From positions 874,655-898,880 of the forward strand of contig MNCI01011336.1 of assembly GCA_015680685.1 (NCBI GenBank): DNA of 24,226 nucleotides. Reading direction: 5' to 3'. This DNA is from Gnetum montanum. Taxonomy: Eukaryota; Streptophyta; Gnetopsida; Gnetales; Gnetaceae. The translations under genes were made by a program, and so were the position numbers. Positions 1-8,668 of this stretch are shown piece after piece; within the stretch, counting starts at the first letter, position 1, and each line of letters opens with the position of its first letter. The notes beneath the pieces are model-generated. The model searched no databases. It saw only the letters and a list, made by a program, of their open reading frames with translations, and was not told where the DNA came from.

Positions 1-421
1 TTTGGCATCTATTGTCTAGTCAAAGTGGAGTCTCGTACGTGGTAGTTTACGCAGCGATTTTTGGTAGCACAGTAGGATTGTCTTGAAGATATTGCTTGGT
101 NTTGCAAAATTTTACTTTTTACAAGCAGGTATTATAAGGACTGCGTAGACTAGGTAGTTGAAAAAAATAGGAAACTTTCAATAACTCACAGTACTGGACA
201 AAGTTGGCTAAATCTCTTTAAAGTAAAGTCATTTGTAGTTCACACACAACGAAATTATCACATTTCATACAACCGCATGCCACAACAGCACACACACATA
301 CTCACATTAACTACTGAGTTATTTGGAGGTATCTGGGCCTTGGTGTAGCCAGAGACCAGCAGGCACCTAAATCCTATTTGAGGACACTCGTTGGCGGTCG
401 CGTCCCAAACGGTCGCCAACA
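1..421 (-). other. Unclassified sequence interrupting the copy 1 RT
   Basis: Read on the minus strand, RT homology stops at 422 and unrelated sequence starts with TGTTGGCGACC at 421. A 5' TG is what the edge of an inserted LTR would look like, so this may be the start of another nested element, but no second end or target duplication is visible. No protein homology was seen. One undetermined base (n) lies at 101. Confidence 0.4.
390..420. repeat. GC-rich imperfect inverted repeat
   Basis: The arms GTTGGCG and CGCCAAC, each followed inward by a near-complementary (G/A)(T/C)CG, enclose CGTCCCAAA. It sits exactly at the junction where RT homology ends and could form a hairpin at the end of an inserted element. 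It is GC-rich in an AT-rich setting. Confidence 0.5.
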
Positions 422-977
422 CTTAGAAACTACAACGATGTTTGATACCCACTCCGAGTAATCGACCGCTCATATGAAACTAGCTTGGTAAAGTTTGGTG
501 ATCTCATTGCATACAACTAGTGGCATTTCTAGTTTGATCTTATGAAATTTTTGCTTAACTGCCTTGACAAGTGGATCTAGGATGATGTTGTGTTGTATGA
601 GCTGCATGTTGAGGCCTAGCATGTCATCGTATGACCAGGCAAACACTTTAATATTGTCTTGGAGAACCTTGGAAATATTTTGATGTAATTTTGGATGTAA
701 TAAAGAGCTAACCTTCAAGGTCTTTGCTTCACCCCTAGTGGTAGTTACAGGGATTTCAACGAGAGGGTCCTCAATTACATCCTTGGCCTTTAAGTCTAAG
801 GCTTGGACTAAATGTTTAGTCTAGGCTAGGGATGTTTCCAAGGATGCTACGGTGTTATGAAAGGATAATTCAAAGTCTACCAATTCTTGATTCAAGAATA
901 TTGTGAACTTGCCATAGGGACCCTTTAGGGTCAAAGGCCAAGAAAGCTCACCATGCATAGCCATTTTTTGAGTGGAC
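422..977 (-). pseudogene. RT start of a Tat/Ogre-type pol (copy 1), broken
   Basis: This is the N-terminal part of a retrotransposon reverse transcriptase polyprotein. The frame opens with ATG at 961 and runs to 422 with stops near 820 and at 468-470. The segment FAWSYDDM..GL, then IQHNIILDPLVK, VKQK, NEITKLYQA and WVSNIVVVSK, is the conserved lead-in to the RT palm of Tat-lineage elements. It aligns residue by residue with copy 2 at 13894-14430. The palm itself (FMDG, YVDD) is missing because other sequence begins at 421. A strong 3' splice site lies just upstream, so this was probably the first segment of the exon after the protease-RT intron. No catalytic residue remains. Confidence 0.85.
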
Positions 978-1003
978 CTGTCACAACAAGCAAATAAAAC
1001 AAG
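978..1003 (-). promoter_or_regulatory. Probable 3' splice site of the protease-RT intron (copy 1)
   Basis: On the minus strand a pyrimidine-rich run (TTGTTTTATTTGCTTGTTG) leads to GACAG at 982-978, followed 16 nt later by the RT ATG at 961. Ogre-type elements are known to splice out an intron between protease and RT. This site is where that acceptor should be. The matching donor was not identified. Confidence 0.5.
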
Positions 1004-1059
1004 TCAATTAATACCTATTTGAAGCAACAACATGTAAATCAATGATGTAACATAAGATA

Positions 1060-1445
1060 ATTACCAGTTTAAGGTCTTAGTTGATCATAATAGCATAATG
1101 GTTTAATTTAAGACATAAAATAAATGCTAAAATTCACTAGTTTAAGGTCATGACAGATCGTCAACGGGTCTAAAATGTGAAATGAAATGAATGATAAGAT
1201 TGCCAGTTTAAGGTCATGGTGGATGGTCATATGGACTTCACTATAGTTTAAGGTTGCTAGTTTAAGGTCTTTGTGGACCATTATTGGGCTATATCGTAGG
1301 TTGACATTTCTATTTTAAGGTCTTTGCAGACTGTGGTGGGTGGGAGAAGCTAAGGTTCCTAGTTTAAGATCTTTGCAAATCATCTTGTATAATATTTTGT
1401 ATACTAGGGTTGCTAGTTTAAGGTCTTAGTAGACCATTACTGGGC
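1060..1445 (-). repeat. Spacer minisatellite, copy 1
   Basis: About seven diverged units carry the plus-strand core CTAGTTTAAGGTC (minus strand GACCTTAAACTAG), 45-70 bp apart. The same core occurs on the plus strand in the protease-RT spacers of copy 2 (12460-12660) and copy 3 (19452-19690) and at 4691-4930. Its orientation here matches the minus-strand orientation of copy 1. Confidence 0.75.
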
Positions 1446-1579
1446 TTGAAATTTGGTGGGTCCACTATGTTGTCGATGAGTGTTACACTACAGTGGGACT
1501 TTGCTATAATAGCGTTATGCTATGGGGATGTCTCACATTACTTGGGATATGAAAATGATAAGATTTTTATCATGTCGGC

Positions 1580-1587
1580 TATAAATA
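1580..1587 (+). promoter_or_regulatory. TATA box of the antisense gene, copy 1
   Basis: TATAAATA, 147 nt before the exon 1 ATG at 1727. Just upstream is ATCATGTCGG. The copy 3 gene has ATCAAGTCGG upstream of its own TATA element, 136 nt before its ATG. The shared upstream word and spacing argue for a conserved promoter rather than chance. Confidence 0.65.
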
Positions 1588-1726
1588 GGGGACTACCCCC
1601 TAGTAAATTTGTCATTTTCATTGTCAGAGCCCAGAGACCATACTCAGAGCGTAGTGCAATTGAACAGAGAGGGTGAGTGAACAAGTGTAGTGTAGCAGTT
1701 GGTTCGATTAATTCATGAGAAAAGCA

Positions 1727-1845
1727 ATGGCATGCAAGGGTGAACATAAGCATAAGGAACTTGCCAAGGTGGAGAAGGTGAAGGAGACCCTAGGGCTTCT
1801 GTCCAAGATGCATGTTGAAGTGCGATAAGAGACTCCGTTAGCTCG
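1727..1845 (+). pseudogene. Antisense gene copy 1, exon 1
   Basis: ATG at 1727, 39 codons plus 2 nt, donor CTCG|GTAAGT. It aligns with copy 3 exon 1 through MA.K...K...LAK..., V.E.L, VEVR and TPL. Length (119 nt) and splice phase (2) are identical. One TAA lies just after VEVR. The charged, helix-prone N-terminus has no recognised domain. Confidence 0.8.
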
Positions 1846-2736
1846 GTAAGTCACTATGCTACCCTTGTTTCCATTATGTGACACATTTTAGGTGATGTAT
1901 GGGGTTAGATTGTCATTACTGTCATTGTCACTTTTGCAACCATTGCCACTATTTTTGTTGCCACCTTGTCTGTTACGCCGTGCTTATTGCTACCTAGCTG
2001 CAATGAATGTATGATTGCTACGCTACGATTGCATGTAGTACTGCTTTGACTACCATTGTTAAAAATGGAGATTGTATTATTGTAGGGGTTTAATCGGTTC
2101 CTAGTGACATGGTGCATGTTCGGCATAGTGTGTTGTTCTTAGGGGGTTTATTTATTTGCATAGTTTCTATGGTAGCATGACACACACTTGGCATGGCGTA
2201 GAATGGGCTATTTCATGCGCTAGGGTAGGGTCGGGGAAATGAGGGAAATGTGACTTACTTTTCACCTACGTTGTTAAGGTTGTAACATTGTTTTATTGTT
2301 GTTACGCTATATTTCTATGTTATCAAGCCCTTGGGCCATTATCTTGGTCATCTGTTATGCTACTACACTGTCAAAATTTTCCTACATTGCAATGCCTGTT
2401 ATAGTAGCCTGTTCGTTACATTGTTACATGTCTTCTTGCACTTCTTCAGTTGTTGCATGCTATGCATTTGTCTTGTTATGCTAAAAGTAGCATAGTCATC
2501 ACCCTTATGTAGAAGTATAACTATTATGCTACATATCTGTTATGTTGTGTTGTGTACCGTGCAACTGTTACCATGGGGTGCACCCATTGTTGTTACGCTA
2601 CATGGGACTTAACTAATATCCTACACTACATGTGACACTTTCTTACACTGGCTGTAATGTTTAACTCTATCTTATGATGGGGACTCACTAATTCATGCTA
2701 ATGGAGAATTTTTGAGCAAAGGACTATACTGTGTTT

Positions 2737-2816
2737 TATGTAAATAGAGGGTCACGCTATGTTATATGCAAATAAAAGGTTATGCTATGCCATATGCAAA
2801 TAGAAGGTTACAGTAC
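2737..2816 (+). repeat. 28-bp tandem repeat in intron 1 of copy 1
   Basis: Three units start at 2737, 2765 and 2793, with the core TATGCAAATA followed by AGGTTACGCTATG variants. They lie in the ~1-kb intron 1 (1846-2874). The rest of the intron has scattered TTACGCTA words and no coding signal that I can support. Confidence 0.65.
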
Positions 2817-2874
2817 ACTTTATTAGTGATCATCACCTAAACATAGTGCTAACGTTTGATACTTTTCCATGTAG

Positions 2875-3324
2875 GCTCATGTTGAAGCCTATCTTTATTA
2901 TCCTTGAACTTGTAGGAGTCTTGTGCTGCCTTAGTGAACCTATGGCCAACATCCCTCCTTCCCATGCACATGTGGGAGGGCAAGCAGTCTAGTTCCAAGA
3001 TGGAGCACGAGAATTCCTATGGTTCCTCCTCTACCATTTTAGTGTGATCATGTGGGCACACCTATTGGCTGAGATAATCGCTATACTTGCAGAAATGTTG
3101 TTGCTTGGGGAAAACTGAGGAATTCTAAAGTTTTTGGCTGATGGGTCAATTGGGGGTGAAGCGGAAGGAAGCTTCAACTAGCACCCAAGAGGCTTGAGGT
3201 GCTTAATTTGGATTTGGGACATGCCTAAGTACAAATGCTATCATTTATACAATATGCTATTTGTTGCCCATCACATGGGCACTTACTTTCAAAACCCACC
3301 TAGAACCGTTTACTATGCCAACGG
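2875..3324 (+). pseudogene. Antisense gene copy 1, exon 2 (FCP1-like domain)
   Basis: The acceptor TTTTCCATGTAG precedes 2875 and the donor GG|GTAATC follows 3324. At 450 nt it equals copy 3 exon 2 and has the same phase. Matching blocks are LKP..I.L...GVLC, REFLWFLLYHFSVIMW, GLRCLIWIWDMPKY and CYHLYNMLFVAHH followed by TYFQNPPRTVYYANG. The HAD motif I position reads LELVG (no aspartate) and the later DD position reads VAHH. Stops are two TAG and one TGA. Confidence 0.8.
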
Positions 3325-3439
3325 GTAATCCTTGTAAGGTATTTTAACGTATTGTATGATTCATGTTACGCTATATAGAGATTCTTATAGTATTCTTGTG
3401 TGTTACCAAGCTTTACATTGACAAAGGCGGTCTTCACAG

Positions 3440-3671
3440 TAATATGAATGCATTGGCGGTGGCCTAGACAGCTCTGCAAGATTTTTCTTCCACTGGGAAC
3501 GTGTATGCCAGTGTCATAAAACAACTTGGGTTTGACTTCAAAACCTATCCAACCAGGTATTCCAAATTCTATGGGAAGTGTAAGGAAGTTGTCTAGTTGG
3601 ATAATGAATGGACATCACGTCGATCGATTACCATCGATGACATTCACCATTTCCTATGCCATTCAAACCTA
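3440..3671 (+). pseudogene. Antisense gene copy 1, exon 3
   Basis: It begins after CTTCACAG. The blocks NALAVA, FSSTGNV, VIKQLG, an FYGKC segment and ITIDDIHHFL align with copy 3 exon 3 (DALAWA, FTSTSNV, VIGQIG, FKNCQE, LTVEDVQRDL). Two TAG stops interrupt it. It is 22 nt shorter than its homologue: three codons fewer at the start and about 13 nt fewer at the end. The exact donor (GTATGT at 3672) is therefore less sure. Confidence 0.7.
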
Positions 3672-3765
3672 GTATGTTAGACCATGGATCTATTCTTGTG
3701 TGTTCAAGTGATGTGCTTTCATGTTTGTTTTTGCTAACACCCATTTCCATTTTTTTGTTAACTAT

Positions 3766-4690
3766 TGAAACACCATTAATTTTGGCCTAGCACTTTGAAA
3801 TGAGAATAATTTAGAGCCTCTTGAGTTTTGGGAGGCAAAAATTTGACTCAAGCATGAAACTCACACTTGGCTTGTCAAGCTAGCTTTCCCTCAACATGAG
3901 CAACTCCAAGAGCCTTAAAACCGAGTCAAAATGGTCTAACTTTGAAGGTGCAAGACATCCTTGGGACCCATTGATGACCGCTCCAAGTTTTAGCATCCAA
4001 AATCCAAGATTTCAAGTAAAAATTGCACAAATCTTGCTACTCACGCTGAGGTCATGCCCAAGTCATGGTAGCAGCATGAGCCCAGCGTGAGTCTAGCATG
4101 AGTAAGCTAAAATAGCCCTAAAAAAATGTTCAAATAGCCTGATTTTGAGGGTACAAGGCCCCCTTGAGGTCCACTAATGATTTCTCTAGGTCAAAAACCT
4201 CAGAATTCTAATTTTGGGCCCAAAAATACACCATTTTCAGCACTCATGCTGAGGTCATGCTGGAGTCACGCCCAGCTCATGCTAATACCGTGAGTCCAGC
4301 GTGAGTTGCCAAAATGACCTGAATCAAGGCAAAAACAAGCTAAAATTTAGCTTTTAGTTCATCCCCAAGGGTAGGCAGCAATCAAAATTGAAAGATAGGT
4401 CTCAAAAAATCAAGATTTGGTGTGAAATATACCATCCCAGCTTGCTCACGCCTAGGTCACGCTAACAATGTGAGCCCAACATGAGCTACCAAAGGTGGCC
4501 TAAATCCAAGCATTGATAGGCTCAAATAAACATGCAGGGAATCCTCAAGGTTAGGTAGCAATTACACTTCAAAAATAGGTCTTAAAGGTAGAATTTTGAT
4601 ACAAAATGCATCATTGTTAGTCATGCACGTTGAGGTGACGTTGAGGTCACGCTAACAACGTGAGTCCAAGGTGAGCATTGGTCATGACCA
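3766..4690 (+). repeat. Truncated LTR (5' part) with internal tandem units
   Basis: This block is repeated with high similarity at 6136-7084, the 5' half of the LTR before copy 2. It starts TGAAACACCATTAATT, which fits an LTR edge. Four subunits of about 180-200 bp each end in a quasi-palindrome built from CTCACGC, GAGGTCACGCT, and AGCGTGAG or ACGTGAG (near 4040, 4240, 4445 and 4625). The downstream half with the TATA box and PBS is absent. Sequence passes directly into a spacer minisatellite at 4691, so a deletion joined LTR to spacer. It interrupts intron 3 of the copy 1 antisense gene. Confidence 0.7.
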
Positions 4691-4930
4691 ACCACAGAAT
4701 GTCCTAGTGTCATGATAGTAAACTGACACCATAGAGCATTGTCCGGTATGATACTAAACTACCATGTTTGTCCATCAAAGTCCACTAAGACTATAAACTA
4801 GCTTACCTCTTCATAGTCTGCCATGACTATAAACTAGCATGGCACTGTCTGCTACGACTATAAACTGGCAATGTCCAAACTATTATGATGTGAAACTAAT
4901 CCATTACAGTATAATAAGACTACAAACTAG
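4691..4930 (+). repeat. Spacer minisatellite of a plus-strand element
   Basis: Diverged units carry GACTATAAACTAGC or GATACTAAACTACC, spaced roughly 40-60 bp. These are the plus-strand form of the protease-RT spacer repeat. They mark spacer DNA of an element in the same orientation as copies 2 and 3. Confidence 0.65.
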
Positions 4931-5934
4931 TGACCTCATCAATAAATTGGTGTCATTTGAAAAGACATGCTGATGCGATCAGCTGTACGTGCTTACCAAA
5001 AACCTGCCACCTGATTTGTCGCATAGACCTTGATGAAATTGATATTGTTTAAGATTTTTTTTACTTTGAGACTCCACATGATGGCTCCATTCCATCAGTT
5101 ACATTCAATTTTAAAGTGTATAGATAACTGAATCATTTGTGGTTTTCTTGTCCCCTTGGAATTGTGTTTGCAGGATGACATGCTTGAGGCATTTGTGCAT
5201 AGATGCACTTCACAATGACGACAAGGTATCACATTCTTCTTAACACACGTAACTGGGTTAATCAATCCGTTCATGAGTACATTCCCAAATCCTAATATAT
5301 CTCCTATTTCCATATCATGTCCTAATTATCCTATTCGATTACACCCCTGGATACATTCTGCTCAGCTCAACACTCTTAATACACTATTGCATACTGTGAT
5401 TCTCCAAGAAATTGCGATGTAATACACAAAACACAATGCACAATGCAAGTGCTCGAAACGAGCGAAGCACTAAAAGCAAGCTCTTTCAAAAAATACCAAA
5501 ATGAAAAAAGAAACAAAAAACAAAAGAAAAGAAGAAACTAACAGGAAAACAAGAAATGAAAAAGAGAACAAAAGGGTCAAAGAGAAAAAGGCATAGAAAA
5601 GGTCTTCATGACCCCATTGACATCATAAATAAAAGACTATTATCCTCTCTCATACAAGCCTCAGGTGAGAAGGTAATTGTCTTGAAAAAATAGTTACACT
5701 TATGTCTCAAAGAGACCATGTTGCACATCATTGTGTGGCTTTGGCTATTTACAACAGGCCTCGTAAACACTCTTTAAGAGTCCCATTTCTCCAGAGAATG
5801 CACCTCCTATGTCTTGGCTTTGAGTTTGCTAAATGTTGGTTATTGACAAAGACCATATATATAACTTGTTCACGCGGGAGCATTCCTCTCTCACAATTTC
5901 TCCCATAATTCCAATAGCAATTATCACCCTTGAT
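4931..5934. other. Spacer-like sequence without a supported gene
   Basis: No convincing frame was found. A purine-rich tract at 5467-5600 resembles the one at 13051-13115, where it is the pyrimidine tract of a minus-strand intron. A short plus-strand stretch at 5173-5202 (DDMLEAFVHR, after TTTGCAG) weakly resembles NDMIERLEHV of exon 6 of the antisense gene. That match is too short to call. Confidence 0.35.
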
Positions 5935-6120
5935 CAATTCTACACTTCCCCCAGTTACAATCCCTTGCATCTTGAACCACATTCTCTCGATCCCATGTAC
6001 TTTTGGACATGGTGCGATGACATCCGGCCAAGGGCTAACGGTTCATGTTGGTACTTGATTGTTCATGGTGTTTTGCACTTCTTTGTCAACGCCTCTTGGG
6101 TGAATTCCTCCAGACATCAA
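5935..6120 (+). pseudogene. Integrase core scrap
   Basis: In the frame through 5992 the peptide FWTWCDDI.P.ANGS.WYLIV...LHFFVNA resembles the start of the retroviral-type integrase core (W.[D]..GP...SNGH..ILV..DYFT.WVEA), including the tryptophan and first aspartate. The second-aspartate region has decayed. Only about 60 residues remain. Sequence then runs within some 15 nt into a polypurine tract, so the rest of the integrase was deleted. No zinc-finger motif was found upstream. Confidence 0.4.
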
Positions 6121-6135
6121 CAAAGAGGGGCAAAT
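6121..6135 (+). other. Polypurine tract
   Basis: CAAAGAGGGGCAAAT lies directly before the LTR-like start at 6136. This is the form and position of the plus-strand primer that precedes a 3' LTR, so the LTR at 6136 served as the 3' LTR of a preceding plus-strand element. Confidence 0.55.
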
Positions 6136-8004
6136 TAAACACCATTAATTTCAGCCTAGCACTTTGAAATGAGAATAATTCAGAGCCTCTTGAGTTTTGG
6201 GAGGCAAAATTTGACTATGGCATGGAACTCACACTTGGCTTGTCAAGCTAGCTTGCCCTCAGCATCAGCAAATCCAAGAGCCTTAAAACTGAGTCAAAAC
6301 AGTCTAACTTCAAAGGTGCAAGAAATCCTTGGGGCCCACTGGTGACTGCTCCAAGTTTCAGCATCCAAAATCCAAGATTTCAAGTTAAAATCGTACAAAT
6401 CTTGCTACTCACGTTGACGTCACGCCCTGGCAGCATGAGCCCAACGTGAGTCCAGCGTGATTAACCCAAAACAGCCCTAAAACACTGTTAAAATAGCTTG
6501 ATTTCGAGGGTACAAGGCCCCCTTGAGGTCCACTAATGATTGCTATAGGTCCCAACCCTTAGAATTCTAATTTCGGGCCTAAAAATACACCATTTTCAGC
6601 ACTCATGCTGAGGTCACATTGGAGTCATGCCCAACTCATGCTAACAATGCGAGTCCAACGTGAGTTGCCAAAATGACCTAAATCAAGGCACAAACAGGCT
6701 CAAATTTAGCTTGTAGGTCATCCCCAAGGGCAAGCAGCAATTACACTTGAAAGATAGGTCTCAAAAAATCAAGATTTTGTGTGAAATGTACCATCCCAAC
6801 TTGCTCATGACCAAGTCATGTTGAGGTCACACTGAGGTCATGCTGACAGTGTGAGCCCAGCTTGAGCTGCCAAAGGTGGCCTAAATCCTAGCACTGATAG
6901 GCTCAAATTAAACATGCAAGGCGTCCTCAAGGTCAGTTAGCAGTTACAGTTCAAAAACAAGTCTTAAAGGTGGAATTCTGATACAAAACACATCATTGTT
7001 AGTCATGCATGTTGAGGTGATGTTGAGGACACACTGAGGTCACGCTGATAGTGTGAGTCTAGCATGAGCATTGGTCATGATCGAGCAAAAGCACTTCAGA
7101 CGCACGTTAAGGGCATGCCAGGACAAGATCAACACATGCTGGCAACCTTGGTGAAGTAAAAACTTATTCAGTAGTAGTCAGTCTGCAGATTCAGAAATTC
7201 CAAGCAAACCGGAGGCAAATGCTCTTGTTGTACATTATCGGTCATTGTAAATTTTTCACATTTTTGAGCTAGTCAAGCTCTTACACTATAGATTGTACAT
7301 GCTTCTATGAGTGTAAGCCAACTTGCACAAGCTAAAAAGGATTGTAAGATACAGTGTATCTAGTCTAGAACATAGTCTACCCATGTACACCTGTCATGGG
7401 ATTCATTTTTCTCTCATCTCACAACCATTGACCTCATTCAGAAATCCTACTCCTGAGGCTAGAAAAATGTATAAATACCCTATTCATTGACATAAATGGG
7501 GTTGTCAATTTTGAAGAAAGAAAACTAGCAATCTTGAGCCTAGACACACGTGATCCCCAGTTCCTGCAAACACCTCACATCAGAGCTTAACATTCGACTT
7601 GCAATCCAGACATGCAACTACGTTTTGACCAGTGCACATCTTGTTAATTAATACAATACATTTTCATTTTTTTATTCCATTTTACTACTGTATTTCATTG
7701 TTTGCATTATTCCAATTTATTGCACATTTCTGCATACATTCTGTTTACGTTTACATGCTATATTCATGCTTACGTCTCGTTGCATTATGCTCTTTGTTTT
7801 ACATTTCACTGTGATAACCCCAGCGCAGGCCATAGCATGTGCTTGGGGAAGTCCTTGGTTGATTTGCATGTAGACCATCCAAGGCACTCTACCTTCATTT
7901 TTCCAGCTTTCCCTCATGCAAAGGTAGGGTCAACTATATCTCTCCAAAGATCTTTTGGTGTTCGTTTTTCCTCCAGCCTTACGCTGACTATTTTAGATGG
8001 TATA
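6136..8004 (+). mobile_element. LTR upstream of copy 2 (shared LTR)
   Basis: The left edge follows a polypurine tract and shares AAACACCATTAATTT with the truncated LTR at 3766. The right edge is about 5 nt before a degenerate tRNA-Asn primer site at 8010. Its first 950 bp repeat 3766-4690, including the four tandem quasi-palindromic units. A TATA box lies at 7470. Having a polypurine tract on the left and a PBS on the right, it acted as the 3' LTR of one element and the 5' LTR of copy 2. The terminal dinucleotides are decayed, so edges are good to a few bases on the left and about 10 on the right. Confidence 0.65.
7470..7477 (+). promoter_or_regulatory. LTR TATA box, copy 2
   Basis: TATAAATA lies within the LTR, about 540 nt before the PBS. 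Copy 3's LTR has the same octamer before its PBS. It would drive the genomic RNA of copy 2. Confidence 0.65.
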
Positions 8005-8009
8005 GAAAT

Positions 8010-8025
8010 TGGCAGTAGAAGGAGG
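8010..8025 (+). other. Primer-binding site (tRNA-Asn), mutated
   Basis: TGGCAGTAGAAGGAGG differs at two bases from copy 3's TGGCGCTAGAAGGAGG. The latter is complementary to the CCA end of plant tRNA-Asn. GGC follows in both copies. Confidence 0.75.
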
Positions 8026-8484
8026 GCATCCTTGTTTTCCATCCTGATAAAATGTTGATTCTGTTACCTTTCATGTGCGGTGCAGATCAGGTGTAGAACA
8101 CAAGCTTAGCTTGCTTAAACCATACCAATCTATTCACGATTGAATTAAATCCTTGCAAAAATTTTACGTTGTTGTCAATGCAGTAAATTCCGTAATAGCT
8201 GCTGAAAATATTAAGTACAACGTGCATAGGTGGTGAAAACCCAACACAACATACACATGTTGCAAAGCCCAACACTGGGAAAAATCCCAAACAGATGCTA
8301 CAAAAACCAAAGTAGCGTATACACACTATCGCACACGTCTAGTGTACACATGCTGTGCATGCACGTTACTCACACACATTGCACCGCATTGCGATTATGC
8401 TGCACATACGTTGTGCTTGTATACGCTACGCACAAACTAGTGTATGCATGTTTAGGTTGCGCTCATGCTAACGTTCACATGTGG

Positions 8485-8640
8485 CTTGCTCAAGCTTAGC
8501 TTGCATATGCCCAGCTTGTTCAAGCTCGGCTTGCGTATGCCCAGCTTGTTCAATCTCAGCTTGTGTACGCCCAACTTGTTCAAGCTCAGCTTGTGTATGC
8601 CCAGCTTGCTCAAGCTTAGCTTGCATATGCTGCTTACACA
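8485..8640 (+). repeat. 30-bp leader minisatellite
   Basis: Exact 30-bp periodicity runs from 8491 (units at 8491, 8521, 8551, 8581 and a partial one at 8611). The core is CAAGCTTAGCTTG...CCAGCTTGTT. CAAGCTTAGCTTG is a perfect palindrome around one base, so the array can fold into hairpins. It lies in the untranslated leader between PBS and gag and ends 29 nt before the gag ATG. The same word also occurs once at 8101. The rest of the leader (8026-8484) shows nothing else. Confidence 0.85.
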
Positions 8641-8668
8641 TATTCAGCTAGTCAAGCTAGTTACACAC

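Larger units (their letters stand above)
1727..3671 (+). pseudogene. Spliced antisense gene of the element, copy 1 (5' half)
   Basis: This gene runs opposite to the minus-strand retroelement that carries it and is homologous to the eight-exon gene at 24021-19877. Three exons can be recognised: 1727-1845 (119 nt), 2875-3324 (450 nt) and 3440-3671 (232 nt), separated by introns with GTAAGT...TGTAG and GTAATC...CACAG ends. Exons 1 and 2 match the other copy's exon lengths exactly. The protein has a lysine-rich N-terminus and then an FCP1/NIF-like HAD domain. Stops interrupt exon 1 once, exon 2 three times and exon 3 twice, so this copy is dead. After exon 3, intron 3 begins with GTATGT at 3672 and is cut by an LTR-like block at about 3766, so exons 4-8 are missing or displaced. 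The function of the living gene is unknown. Confidence 0.8.

Noticed and set aside
3896-4090. 64-codon plus-strand frame
   Set aside because: It lies inside the LTR-like repeat. The second copy of the repeat does not keep the frame.
5467-5600. Purine-rich tract as a possible second polypurine tract
   Set aside because: It is A-rich and irregular, without the G run of the tract at 6121, and no LTR start follows it.
7632-8058. Plus-strand hydrophobic frames of 60 and 118 codons
   Set aside because: They lie in the LTR just before the PBS and cross its 3' end. Hydrophobicity reflects T-rich sequence.
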